Shown here in pieces: positions 35,721-44,397 of a stretch of DNA of 62,297 nt. This stretch comes from an uncultured Eubacteriales bacterium. GTDB taxonomy: Bacteria; Bacillota; Clostridia; Oscillospirales; Acutalibacteraceae. The notes under the pieces are model-generated. The model searched no databases. It was given only the letters and a program-made list of their open reading frames with translations, and was not told where the DNA came from. The DNA lies in the NCBI GenBank assembly GCA_910577755.1, contig CAJTNL010000012.1:1-62297 (forward strand), written 5' to 3'. The first letter of the stretch is position 1. Every line of letters begins with the position of its first letter. A program made the position numbers and the translations under genes.

Positions 35721-36097
35721 ATAGACTTTGGGCGGCAGGCGCTATCTTGCTGATATTAATTGCTGTTTGTACTTCTGCGGTTTTTATAACACAAAGTATA
35801 ACTGTTTCTATTGTGGAACAAATGGAAGAAATATCTCTTACAATATTAAAAGAAGACAGACAAACAGCTACTGCATTATGTAAAAAAACCATAGATAAAT
35901 GGCAAGTACACCATGCTGTACTTTGCACGTATATGTCGCATATACAGCTTGAAGAAATTGACCGTTCACTCACTGCTTTATCTGCCTATTTGGAATACGG
36001 AGAAGAAGCAGATATACAAGCAGAGTGCAACCGTATTATAGAAATGATTAGCCATTTACAGGAGGCGGAATTGCCTTATATTCAAAATATTTTATAG
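35717..36097 (+). CDS. DUF4363 protein
   Basis: 126 residues: one N-terminal membrane segment (5-25), then a helical extracellular domain with repeated acidic and Gln residues. DUF4363 proteins are regularly encoded next to DUF421 proteins in spore-forming Clostridia; the ATGA overlap with the preceding gene shows translational coupling. Function unknown. Confidence 0.85.
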   Translation: MNRLWAAGAILLILIAVCTSAVFITQSITVSIVEQMEEISLTILKEDRQTATALCKKTIDKWQVHHAVLCTYMSHIQLEEIDRSLTALSAYLEYGEEADIQAECNRIIEMISHLQEAELPYIQNIL

Positions 36098-36138
36098 CGT
36101 CTGCATATAAGTTATTATAAATAACCTGTTTTATATGT

Positions 36139-36192
36139 TATAAATCCCGTTTCTGTGATACAAAATACAGTATCACAGAAACGGGATTTATA
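36139..36192. terminator. Perfect 23-bp hairpin between DUF4363 and nrdR
   Basis: TATAAATCCCGTTTCTGTGAT (start of arm 36139-36161) pairs exactly with 36170-36192, loop AAAATACA. It lies between convergent genes and probably works as a terminator in both directions, although the U-tracts are poor. Confidence 0.7.
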
Positions 36193-36326
36193 GCATAGTT
36201 ATCTACATATGAATCAATAATTATATACACATTATACCACAGTTACCTATCTTTTATTGCTACATATAAAAATAGAGAGTAGGTTGCTGTCTGTTTTTAT
36301 GTAAGTCTCAATCTCTGTCAAAATCA

Positions 36327-36785
36327 TTATAACCTTGTTTTCATCATTGTTTTCAACTCATTCATAAACGATTGAATATCCTGAAACTGCCGGTAAACTG
36401 ATGCAAAACGGACATAGGCAACTTCATCTATATCTTTCAATTTTTGCATAGCCAGTTCTCCAATCCTATCTGACGGTACTTCGCGATCCGGCGCGCTTTG
36501 CAATGTAAATTCTATTTCATCTACAATCTTTTCTAAAGTTTCAATGGATACAGGACGCTTTTCACAAGCCCGCAGTAAACCGCTTAGTATCTTATTTCTA
36601 TCAAATACTTGACGCGATTTATCTTTTTTTATCACAATTACAGGTACTGTTTCAATAATCTCATAAGTTGTAAATCGTTTGGCGCACTTTAGACATTCCC
36701 TGCGTCGTCTAATGCGCTCACCTTCATCTGTAGGGCGAGAATCTATTACTTTGCTTTCTTCATAAAAACAAAACGGACATTTCAT
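36327..36785 (-). CDS. nrdR: Transcriptional repressor NrdR
   Basis: ATP/dATP-sensing repressor of ribonucleotide reductase genes. 152 residues: zinc ribbon MKCPFC...CLKCAKRFTTYE, then the ATP-cone domain (VIVIKKDKSRQVFDRNKILSGL...). The ATG at 36785 has GGAGG nine nt upstream; the open frame runs 22 codons further upstream but without a site. No nrd gene is in the window. Confidence 0.96.
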   Translation of the reverse strand: MKCPFCFYEESKVIDSRPTDEGERIRRRRECLKCAKRFTTYEIIETVPVIVIKKDKSRQVFDRNKILSGLLRACEKRPVSIETLEKIVDEIEFTLQSAPDREVPSDRIGELAMQKLKDIDEVAYVRFASVYRQFQDIQSFMNELKTMMKTRL

Positions 36786-36856
36786 AGAACAGTACCTCCA
36801 TATGTTTTTTATTATTTTATCATTATAGCATATAAAATCCAAAAACATCAATCAAT

Positions 36857-37648
36857 TTATGCAAAGTATTTAGATAAAATCTCATTAAAATATAGTGCAG
36901 ATTTGTTTAATTCTCTTAACTCTACAAAATTTTTTCGATAAACTTCTATGATAAACGCCCCACTATAGCCATTCTGCTTTAACTGCCCCAGTAACCGTGG
37001 ATAATCCATGGTTCCGTACCCCGGCAGCAAACAGTCCTCCGACACAGAATTATCATTCATATGAACATGTACAATTTTTTCTCCCATTGCATCGCACATA
37101 TTATAAGGATCCTTCCCTGCCCGCACTGCCTGTTTTATATCAAACACAAAGGCACATTCATCCTGCAGACATTCACGCATACGCCGTATAAAAGCAGGAT
37201 CTGCACTACGAAATCCGTTTACATTTTCCTGTGCCACTGTAATCCCGTATTGTTTTCCCAACTGATACAAAGTTAAATATTTTTCCATATATTCATTTTC
37301 ATCTATTCCACGATAATTTTGGCCATGCAACACCATGATATTGGCGCCTAATACATTAGCCGCATCAAAATACTGTTTGTAAAACTCAAGCCCATCTAAA
37401 AAACGGGTATAATAATTAGTAAAAATAAGCGCTGATTCAAAAGCGGAGGTAAAAGGATGAACCGATTTAATAACAGCCCCGTGGGCATCAACACACTTTT
37501 TTATTTCTGCCAAATAAGGAAATTGAAATTCCCGAAATGTATTAAAAAACACTTCAAATACTTGAAAACCTGTGCTTGCTAATGTATCCAATGAATCCTT
37601 TGTTTCCATTGGATACAAGCAAGATGTTGAAATACCGCATTGCATCAT
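36857..37648 (-). CDS. Sugar phosphate isomerase/epimerase-like TIM-barrel protein
   Basis: 263 residues of the AP_endonuc_2 / xylose-isomerase-like TIM-barrel family. Likely metal ligands: VLHGQN, VAQENVNG (Glu), FDIKQA (Asp), VHVHMND (His, Asp) and FIIEVYR (Glu). Proteins of this type isomerise or epimerise sugars or polyols; the substrate is unknown. It lies upstream of nrdR on the same strand with 71 nt between. Confidence 0.87.
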   Translation of the reverse strand: MMQCGISTSCLYPMETKDSLDTLASTGFQVFEVFFNTFREFQFPYLAEIKKCVDAHGAVIKSVHPFTSAFESALIFTNYYTRFLDGLEFYKQYFDAANVLGANIMVLHGQNYRGIDENEYMEKYLTLYQLGKQYGITVAQENVNGFRSADPAFIRRMRECLQDECAFVFDIKQAVRAGKDPYNMCDAMGEKIVHVHMNDNSVSEDCLLPGYGTMDYPRLLGQLKQNGYSGAFIIEVYRKNFVELRELNKSALYFNEILSKYFA

Positions 37649-37799
37649 ATACGCCTCCTAGTTGACAATACGTTTAGTATATCATATAAAAATTGTTAAA
37701 GCAATTTCTATATCTACAATCAGTATTAACAGAACTGATACATAATTTTCGAAAATTTTTTCACACTATAATGAATTATTTATTAGGAGGTTACAAACC

Positions 37800-38231
37800 A
37801 TGCATCACGAAAACACAAATTTATTAAACGAAATATCGAAGGCATCAAAAATGGGAATGGAAGCGATTGATATTTTAATGCCTAAAATTAAAAATGAAAG
37901 TCTCAAAAATAATTTAAAAGCACAATGCTCAGAATACCAAACATTACATGATAAAGCAAACCATGCAATGTCCGCATACAACGTAAAACCCAGCAAAGAG
38001 AGCATGATGGCACAAACCATGCTCTGGGGTTCTATTCAGATGAACACCCTAATGAACTCTTCCGAGCAACATATTGCCGAAATGATGATTAATGGAACCA
38101 CCATGGGTATTATTGATATGACAAAAAAACTCAATGAGCTTGAAAAACCAAATCAGGACGAGCGTGAACTTGCCCAAACATTTATTGAGCAAAGCCAGGC
38201 TTATATTGATATGTGGAAACATTATCTATAA
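37800..38231 (+). CDS. Small all-helical (ferritin-like?) protein
   Basis: 143 residues, predicted as a bundle of four long helices without signal or membrane segment: NLLNEISKASKMGMEAIDIL, then SLKNNLKAQCSEYQTLHDKA, MMAQTMLWGSIQMNTLMN and the C-terminal AQTFIEQSQAYIDMWKHYL. Fourteen or more methionines is high. The pattern of Glu and His recalls DUF2383/ferritin-like small proteins of Clostridia, but I am not sure of the family. AGGAGG precedes the ATG; TATAAT lies about 30 nt upstream of that. Confidence 0.75.
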   Translation: MHHENTNLLNEISKASKMGMEAIDILMPKIKNESLKNNLKAQCSEYQTLHDKANHAMSAYNVKPSKESMMAQTMLWGSIQMNTLMNSSEQHIAEMMINGTTMGIIDMTKKLNELEKPNQDERELAQTFIEQSQAYIDMWKHYL

Positions 38232-38318
38232 TACGGAATCAAAGCTTTCACTTGATTTTGCACTCTTTGTCTACTATAATAAGTAAAAGCTAGCTAAACA
38301 ATATTACGAGGAAAAAAG

Positions 38319-40223
38319 ATGGCAATTTTAAGTGCAAGCAGATTGACAAAATCATATGGCGAACATGTTATATTCAGTGGGGTTTCTTTTGAAATACAAG
38401 AAAATCAAAAAATAGGTTTGGTTGGCGTCAACGGCGGTGGCAAAACCACATTGCTTGAATTGTTAACCGAAAAATTAAACGCTGACAGCGGCACTATATC
38501 AAGAGCAAAGCAAACAAATATTGGCTATATGGAACAGTATGTTTGCCGTAACAATAATATTAGCACTTATACCGAGGTATTAAGCGTATTTAAAGATTTA
38601 CTTGAAATGGAACAAAAGCTTGACTACTTGAACCAAAAGTTACAAAATACATCGGCTTCATTAAACGAATTAATTGAACAACAGACTTCGCTGAATGACA
38701 GATTTATACAACAGGGCGGCCTTACTTTCCGAGAACGCACTCGCTCTGCACTATCAGGTTTAGGTTTTAGCCAAGAGCAAATGGCAATGCCCGTTATGTC
38801 ATTAAGCGGCGGACAAAAAGCAAAGTTACAATTGGCAAAAATACTGTTATCCGGGGCAAACTTATTGTTGCTGGACGAACCAACCAATCATTTAGATATG
38901 GATTCAGTAGAATGGCTGGAGGATTTCCTACGCACGTATAACGGCGCAGTATTAGTAATTTCTCATGATCGTTACTTTTTAGATTTAGTCACTACACGTA
39001 CATTCGAACTAGAACATGGCAAACTAACTATTTATAAGGGCAGCTACAGCACTTATTTACAGTTAAAAGCAGAACATGACCTTACAATGCAGCGCAATTA
39101 TGATAATGTGCAAAAAGAAATAAAACGGATTTATGGTATTGTGGAGCAACAACGCCGATGGAATAGAGAACGCAATATTAAAACCGCCGAAAGTAAGCTA
39201 AAAGTAATAGAACGTTTGGAAGCCACTGTAGAAAAACCAGCTGATATGATAAAATCTTTAAATTTCAGCTTTGGTATCAATAAACGAGGTGGCAATGATG
39301 TGCTAACAGCTCAAGATATTTCTTTATTTTACGACTCATATCCCATATTCCAGCATATTAATATAGACATTCATCGTGGAGAACGCATTTTTTTAATTGG
39401 TCCAAATGGTTGTGGAAAGACCTCTTTATTACGCACATTACTGGGTATGCAGCAACTAGACTGCGGCACAGTTCAATTTGGCTCGGATATTCAAACCGGC
39501 TATTATGATCAGACACAAGAAGGACTTCATAATGAGAAAACTATTTTAGAAGAAGTATGGGATCGCTATCCTCATATGACTCAAACCGAAATACGAAATG
39601 GGTTAGCAGTATTTTTATTTTTTGATGATGATGTTTTTAAACCCATTTCTGCACTGAGCGGCGGAGAACGCGCCCGTGTACTACTATTAATTTTAATGCT
39701 GTCAAAATCCAACTTTCTTATCCTCGATGAACCCACCAATCACCTCGATATCCAATCATGCGAAGCATTGGAAACAGCATTGCAAGTCTATGAGGGCACA
39801 TTGCTTGTTATATCTCATGACCGATATTTCATCAATAAATTAGCCGACAAAATTTATGTTATGACACCAGATGGCTTAAAAATATATACCGGAAATTACG
39901 ACAATTATGCAGAACAAACAAAAATATTGCAGCAGGAGCAAAAACAAATCTTATCACCTAAAATAAACGATTATAAATTACGCAAAGAGAAAACCGCTGA
40001 GCTGCGTAAAAAGCGCAACGCTTTAAAAAGAACTGAGGAAAAAATAGAACAAATAGAAGCGGATATACAAGCCTTAGAACGAGAACTCCAACAACCTGAA
40101 ACAGCTAGCGATTATAAAGTTGCTGTAGAATTAACGGAACAAATATCTGCTCTAAAACAAGAAAGCGATGAACTCTTTGAATCATGGAGTTTATTAAGCG
40201 AGGAATTAGAGCGAGATATATAA
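38319..40223 (+). CDS. ABC-F family ATPase
   Basis: 634 residues with two ATPase domains and no membrane segment. First domain: Walker A GVNGGGKTT, signature LSGGQKAKLQLAKIL, Walker B LLLLDEPTNHLDM. Second: GPNGCGKTS, LSGGERARVLLLIL, FLILDEPTNHLD. The linker (about 240-320) is charged and helical, and the C-terminal ~80 residues form a coiled coil, as in Uup/YdiF-type proteins. ABC-F proteins act on the ribosome; some protect it from antibiotics, others help translation. Which applies here is not visible. GAGG precedes the ATG. Confidence 0.94.
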   Translation: MAILSASRLTKSYGEHVIFSGVSFEIQENQKIGLVGVNGGGKTTLLELLTEKLNADSGTISRAKQTNIGYMEQYVCRNNNISTYTEVLSVFKDLLEMEQKLDYLNQKLQNTSASLNELIEQQTSLNDRFIQQGGLTFRERTRSALSGLGFSQEQMAMPVMSLSGGQKAKLQLAKILLSGANLLLLDEPTNHLDMDSVEWLEDFLRTYNGAVLVISHDRYFLDLVTTRTFELEHGKLTIYKGSYSTYLQLKAEHDLTMQRNYDNVQKEIKRIYGIVEQQRRWNRERNIKTAESKLKVIERLEATVEKPADMIKSLNFSFGINKRGGNDVLTAQDISLFYDSYPIFQHINIDIHRGERIFLIGPNGCGKTSLLRTLLGMQQLDCGTVQFGSDIQTGYYDQTQEGLHNEKTILEEVWDRYPHMTQTEIRNGLAVFLFFDDDVFKPISALSGGERARVLLLILMLSKSNFLILDEPTNHLDIQSCEALETALQVYEGTLLVISHDRYFINKLADKIYVMTPDGLKIYTGNYDNYAEQTKILQQEQKQILSPKINDYKLRKEKTAELRKKRNALKRTEEKIEQIEADIQALERELQQPETASDYKVAVELTEQISALKQESDELFESWSLLSEELERDI

Positions 40224-40253
40224 AGAGCAGCAGAGTTATAACTCTGCTGCTCT
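40224..40253. terminator. Bidirectional terminator between ABC-F gene and HPr-like gene
   Basis: AGAGCAGCAGAGTT (40224-40237) and AACTCTGCTGCTCT (40240-40253) form a strong stem directly after the ABC-F stop and overlapping the stop codon of the convergent HPr-like gene. Confidence 0.8.
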
Positions 40254-40506
40254 AAGCAATCACTGTAAACTCTTTCAAATCCTGTAAAACACGGTCAATT
40301 TGTTCCCGTTCTACCTGAACAGTGGAAGAACCTATTTCCACCGTAAGCGGTTTTGTCAAATCCATACTGAAAATGCCGATTAAAGATTTAGCATCTACCT
40401 TATATCGCTTTGTCGTTAGATAAATAGGGCAACAGTGTTTGCTCATAGCAGCCACAAATCGGTTTACCTTATCACCATTATCTAATAAAATTGTTGCCGT
40501 TTCCAT
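40252..40506 (-). CDS. HPr-like protein lacking the phosphorylatable histidine
   Basis: About 84 residues with the HPr fold pattern. In HPr the active-site region reads GLHARPA; here the corresponding part reads DKVNRFVAAM, with no histidine, so it cannot carry phosphate from enzyme I. The second half AKSLIGIFSMDLTKPLTVEI matches the HPr segment around the regulatory serine (KSIMGVMSL), and that serine is kept. This resembles Crh-like regulatory paralogues, but function is inference. GGAGGG lies before two consecutive ATGs; the second is taken. Confidence 0.75.
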   Translation of the reverse strand: METATILLDNGDKVNRFVAAMSKHCCPIYLTTKRYKVDAKSLIGIFSMDLTKPLTVEIGSSTVQVEREQIDRVLQDLKEFTVIA

Positions 40507-40660
40507 CATGACCCTCCATCAATTTATAAATTATTAAGCAGCAACTTCTTTGTGTATCATATTATCACTAAAACAGTAAAGGGTCAATATAGCATTGCCA
40601 CTATATAAACAAACGTTATTAATCAAATAATATTTAATAAATATTTTCTGAGAGGTATGC

Positions 40661-41953
40661 ATGAAAGTTTCTACCATTACATTAGGTTGTAAAGTAAATC
40701 AATACGAATCACAGGCTATGTTAAATCAATTGGTACAGGGCGGCTTTTCGGTCTGTAATAAGGACGAATCTGCAGACGTTATACTCCTCAACTCCTGTAC
40801 TGTCACTTCTACCAGTGACCATAAAGTAAAACAAACCCTACGCCGCTCTAGACGTGAGCATCCAAACGCAGTGATTGTTCTTACTGGTTGTATGCCGCAA
40901 GCTTTTCCGGAAATGGCAGAAGATTTAACAGATGCGGATATTGTTTTGGGTAACAGCAATCGCGCATCACTGCTGCCCCATATATTACAATATTTATCTA
41001 CCAGACAACGCATTATTGATATTGTTCCTCATAAAAGCAACGCAAAATTTGAACAGATGTCCGTGGAGAATTTTTTTGAACGTACCCGCGCTTTCATTAA
41101 AATTCAGGATGGTTGCAATCGATTTTGTTCATTTTGTATCATTCCCTATTCCAGAGGTCGTGTGCGTTCTAAACCTTTAGAGGATTTAAAAGCAGAAGTG
41201 ATACAACTTTCAAAAAATGGATATAAAGAAATTGTATTAACCGGTATTAATCTTTCAGAATATGGAGAAGACTTAAACCTGCACTTATGTGATGCCGTAG
41301 AGACAGTATGTGAAATTACCGGTATTGAACGTGTACGATTAGGTTCTCTTGAACCAGAACAGCTCAATGAAGATGTAATTATGCGTCTTGCAAAACAAAC
41401 AAAACTTTGCCCACAATTCCATTTATCTTTACAGAGCGGCTGTGATGATACATTGATTCGAATGAAACGCCATTATACCACCGATGAATATCGAACTATT
41501 GTAGATAATTTACGTAAGGCATTTTCCAATGTGGCTATCACAACAGATATTATGGTGGGTTTTCCCGGAGAAACCGAAAAGGAATTTTTACAATCCCTTG
41601 CATTTGCAGAGGAAATTGCATTTGCAAAAGTTCATGTATTTTCCTATTCCCAACGTCCCGGAACAAAATCCTGCGATGCCCCCGACCAGATTTCTAAGAA
41701 TATCAAAGAAGAACGCAGTAAACGTATGACGGCCGTAACAAGCAAAACTCAAAAAATATTTTTAATGTCACAGTGTGGTACAACACAAAACGTACTGGCA
41801 GAACGTGAAATAGAACCCAATATTTATGAAGGTTATACCGATAATTATACGTTAGTACATTTTCATTCAGATAAAAATGTATGTGGTCAAATAATTACGG
41901 TGACCATTATAAAGATAAATGGAAATACTTGTATAGGTATTATAAAAAATTAA
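40661..41953 (+). CDS. mtaB: tRNA (N6-threonylcarbamoyladenosine37-C2)-methylthiotransferase
   Basis: Radical-SAM enzyme that adds a methylthio group to t6A37 of tRNAs. 430 residues: N-terminal UPF0004 domain with three cysteines (TLGCKVNQYES, NSCTVTS, LTGCMPQ), radical-SAM cluster motif CNRFCSFC in DGCNRFCSFCIIPYSRG, and a C-terminal TRAM-like domain. The TLGCKVNQYE start distinguishes MtaB from MiaB and RimO. GAGAGG precedes the ATG. Single gene. Confidence 0.95.
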   Translation: MKVSTITLGCKVNQYESQAMLNQLVQGGFSVCNKDESADVILLNSCTVTSTSDHKVKQTLRRSRREHPNAVIVLTGCMPQAFPEMAEDLTDADIVLGNSNRASLLPHILQYLSTRQRIIDIVPHKSNAKFEQMSVENFFERTRAFIKIQDGCNRFCSFCIIPYSRGRVRSKPLEDLKAEVIQLSKNGYKEIVLTGINLSEYGEDLNLHLCDAVETVCEITGIERVRLGSLEPEQLNEDVIMRLAKQTKLCPQFHLSLQSGCDDTLIRMKRHYTTDEYRTIVDNLRKAFSNVAITTDIMVGFPGETEKEFLQSLAFAEEIAFAKVHVFSYSQRPGTKSCDAPDQISKNIKEERSKRMTAVTSKTQKIFLMSQCGTTQNVLAEREIEPNIYEGYTDNYTLVHFHSDKNVCGQIITVTIIKINGNTCIGIIKN

Positions 41954-42107
41954 CCATAATTTTATTACATATTATTAAACTAAGATTAATAGGAAGCAAG
42001 TATTAGGTTAGTATTCTATTCTCTTCCTGCAACTGTTTTAGCCTAACCAACCATTTTTTGTTTATAATGATAAAAATATTATAGTTTTTCACAAAGCCTA
42101 TCATTTT

Positions 42108-43394
42108 TTAATTGAGCAGTTTTAATGCATTTTGTACTTCCTGTTCGGTCTGCTCATGGCTCAAATAATCATATGAGTATATCATAAAGCCGTCCCCTTG
42201 GGCTTCTCTTCCCGCTGCAATTTGATCAGCAATAATTGTATTGGATTTTTTCCATGTGCCTTCATCCACATCTGAACCAGCTTTATATAAACCCAACCCA
42301 AAATATAATTTGATAGATAAATTCGTTACCATACCCCTCCATTCTTTTACAGCTGTTCCATAAGGTAATGCTTTGTTATCAAAATTTACATACAACTGCG
42401 GACAAATATAATCAACATAGCCCTGTGTACTGCACCATTTTGATACATCAGCACCCATATTCAGGCAGTTTTGTATATTGCCTTGCGGTGCAATGCCAAA
42501 CACTACCTGTGGTTTTACTTTTTTTATTTCCGCATAAACTTGCGATACCATAGCATTAATATTACCTTGACGCCACTCTAACAAATCCATAGGAATGCCA
42601 TTTTTGCTGGCTTCATCCTGATAGGATTTATACTCACTCTGGTCAAAGACACTGTCCTGTGTCGGATAAAAATAATCATCAAACTGAATTCCATCTACAT
42701 CATAATTTTCTACAATTTCTTTTACTCCGTCAGCTATATACTTTCGTACCTCTGGATAAGCGGGATTCATATATTTTCCATTTTCATACTCAACTCCCCA
42801 TCCCTTTTTTGACTCATCTCCACTCCATAAAACATATGGATTCTCGGCTGACAACTCACTTGGATTGGTATTTAATTGAATACGCAGAGGATTAACCCAC
42901 GCATGGATTTTAAGCTTTTGTTCATGTGCAGCTTTCACCATATATTGTAATGGATCGTAACCAGGGTTTTGTCCTTGTGTACCAGTTAACAAATGAGACC
43001 ACGGAAATAAAGTTGATGTATAAAACGCATCACCAAAAGGCCTAACCTGCACAATCAAAGTGTTCATGCCTTTTTCTTTCGACTTCCTGACAATCTCATC
43101 AAATTTTTTTTGAAAAGCAGCTTCACTTTTATCAATTTCGCTGCTCATAGTAATGCTCATAAAAGGCACCCATATTGCACGCATTTCTTCTTGTTCTTGT
43201 ATAATATCTACATTTTCTGATATGGAAGTAACTTGTTCCGTATCAACTGCACTGCTTTCCTGAACTAAAGCTAGTGGTTGCTGATTTTTATAAAACAAAG
43301 AAACCAACTGCTTTAGTATAATAGAAATCACCAAAACTAAAATCAATACCATAATTGCGGCTATTTTAGGATAATTTTTCACTAATTTAATCAA
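42108..43394 (-). CDS. GHL10-type (DUF187) glycosidase-like membrane protein
   Basis: 428 residues: a membrane anchor (11-34), a short linker and an extracellular TIM-barrel of the glycosyl-hydrolase-like 10 family. Seen: MRAIWVPF, GMNTLIVQVRPFGDAFYTS, GYDPLQYMVKAAHEQKLKIHAWVNP, MNPAYPEVRKYI, VDGIQFDDYFYPT and VDYICPQLYV. These proteins probably act on cell-wall or capsule glycans; activity is unproven. The start is TTG with AAGGGG eight nt upstream. Confidence 0.9.
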   Translation of the reverse strand: MIKLVKNYPKIAAIMVLILVLVISIILKQLVSLFYKNQQPLALVQESSAVDTEQVTSISENVDIIQEQEEMRAIWVPFMSITMSSEIDKSEAAFQKKFDEIVRKSKEKGMNTLIVQVRPFGDAFYTSTLFPWSHLLTGTQGQNPGYDPLQYMVKAAHEQKLKIHAWVNPLRIQLNTNPSELSAENPYVLWSGDESKKGWGVEYENGKYMNPAYPEVRKYIADGVKEIVENYDVDGIQFDDYFYPTQDSVFDQSEYKSYQDEASKNGIPMDLLEWRQGNINAMVSQVYAEIKKVKPQVVFGIAPQGNIQNCLNMGADVSKWCSTQGYVDYICPQLYVNFDNKALPYGTAVKEWRGMVTNLSIKLYFGLGLYKAGSDVDEGTWKKSNTIIADQIAAGREAQGDGFMIYSYDYLSHEQTEQEVQNALKLLN

Positions 43395-43560
43395 AACATA
43401 TTCCCCTTATATTGACATTCTAAATTATTTATGTTCAGATTCTGTACCAACATCTTATACTACATGAATAGTAACATATCTTATGAAATATGCGTAAAAA
43501 TTAAATTTTAAGGCATATCATATATAAAATGTAATGCTCATTTTGTTAAATTCACATAAA

Positions 43561-43587
43561 AAAAGTCTGCATATTTAGCAGACTTTT
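43561..43587 (-). terminator. Terminator of the peptide-export operon
   Basis: AAAAGTCTGC (43561-43570) and GCAGACTTTT (43578-43587), loop ATATTTA; on the minus strand a run of seven T follows. It lies about 30 nt after the last gene of the operon. Confidence 0.85.
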
Positions 43588-43618
43588 CATCAAAATACGT
43601 TGTATACAACCTATGTAT

Positions 43619-44374
43619 CTAATGGGCTAGCACTTTTTCCTTATTTTCTACTGGAGCTTGTGTAATTTCTCCTTTTCGATAAAGTTTGATGTTAATAGGT
43701 TGATTTAATTTACGTATTTGTTCATAGACCTCTTTTGATTTTGGATTATCTCCACCATGAATCATGATCCATTCTGAATAGATCCAAGGAAGATAAGCGT
43801 TTTCATATTGATCATCATAAGTATAGTCTAATTGCAAATTTTCACGCGAAATAATTTTTTTGATAACTGATTCATTAAATAAAAGATTGTGGGTAATAAA
43901 TTCCATATACGCAATATCACGATCTTTATATAAAAGATCTTCTACCATTTTAATTGATTCAATCAGCGTTTCCTTTTTATTTTTTAATTTCTGAAGTAAA
44001 GTTTTAATTGGAAACGACCTAAAATGATAACGGGCAACCTTTTGACCGTCTACCGTTACATATTGTAATATAATACAATCGTTTTGTCTTTCAAATTTCT
44101 TTTCTTCCTGCATACTAATAAAATGCATATATTGACTAAAAATATCCAACAGATCCACAAGAGCGCAGTACCGCTCTTTTACCTCTTCATATGGTTTATT
44201 TTCTTTAAAATCTTCTAATAAACCATCATCTAAAAGTTTTAGAATCTCTTTATTTGCTTTTGTAACCTTTTTTCCAAATAATTTAAAATGGATCAAAAAT
44301 CCTACATATAAAACAATGGCCGCCAAAATAATGAATCCAACAATTCCTACTACTATCCATAATGCCCAATGCAT
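43619..44374 (-). CDS. Unrecognised one-TM protein, last gene of the peptide-export operon
   Basis: 251 residues. A membrane segment at about residues 4-28 (ALWIVVGIVGFIILAAIVLY) is followed by a charged domain rich in Lys, Glu and aromatic residues (KERYCALVDLLDIFSQYMHF, RDIAYMEFITHNLLF, AYLPWIYSEWIMIHGG). I recognise no family or catalytic motif. The ATG at 44374 has AAAGGA nine nt upstream; an ATG 32 codons earlier lies inside the HlyD gene. Its place after a C39 exporter and a HlyD-type protein suggests a third part of the export machine or the immunity protein for the peptide; both are inference. Confidence 0.75.
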   Translation of the reverse strand: MHWALWIVVGIVGFIILAAIVLYVGFLIHFKLFGKKVTKANKEILKLLDDGLLEDFKENKPYEEVKERYCALVDLLDIFSQYMHFISMQEEKKFERQNDCIILQYVTVDGQKVARYHFRSFPIKTLLQKLKNKKETLIESIKMVEDLLYKDRDIAYMEFITHNLLFNESVIKKIISRENLQLDYTYDDQYENAYLPWIYSEWIMIHGGDNPKSKEVYEQIRKLNQPINIKLYRKGEITQAPVENKEKVLAH

Positions 44375-44397
44375 AACTCTATTTCCTTTCTCTACAA

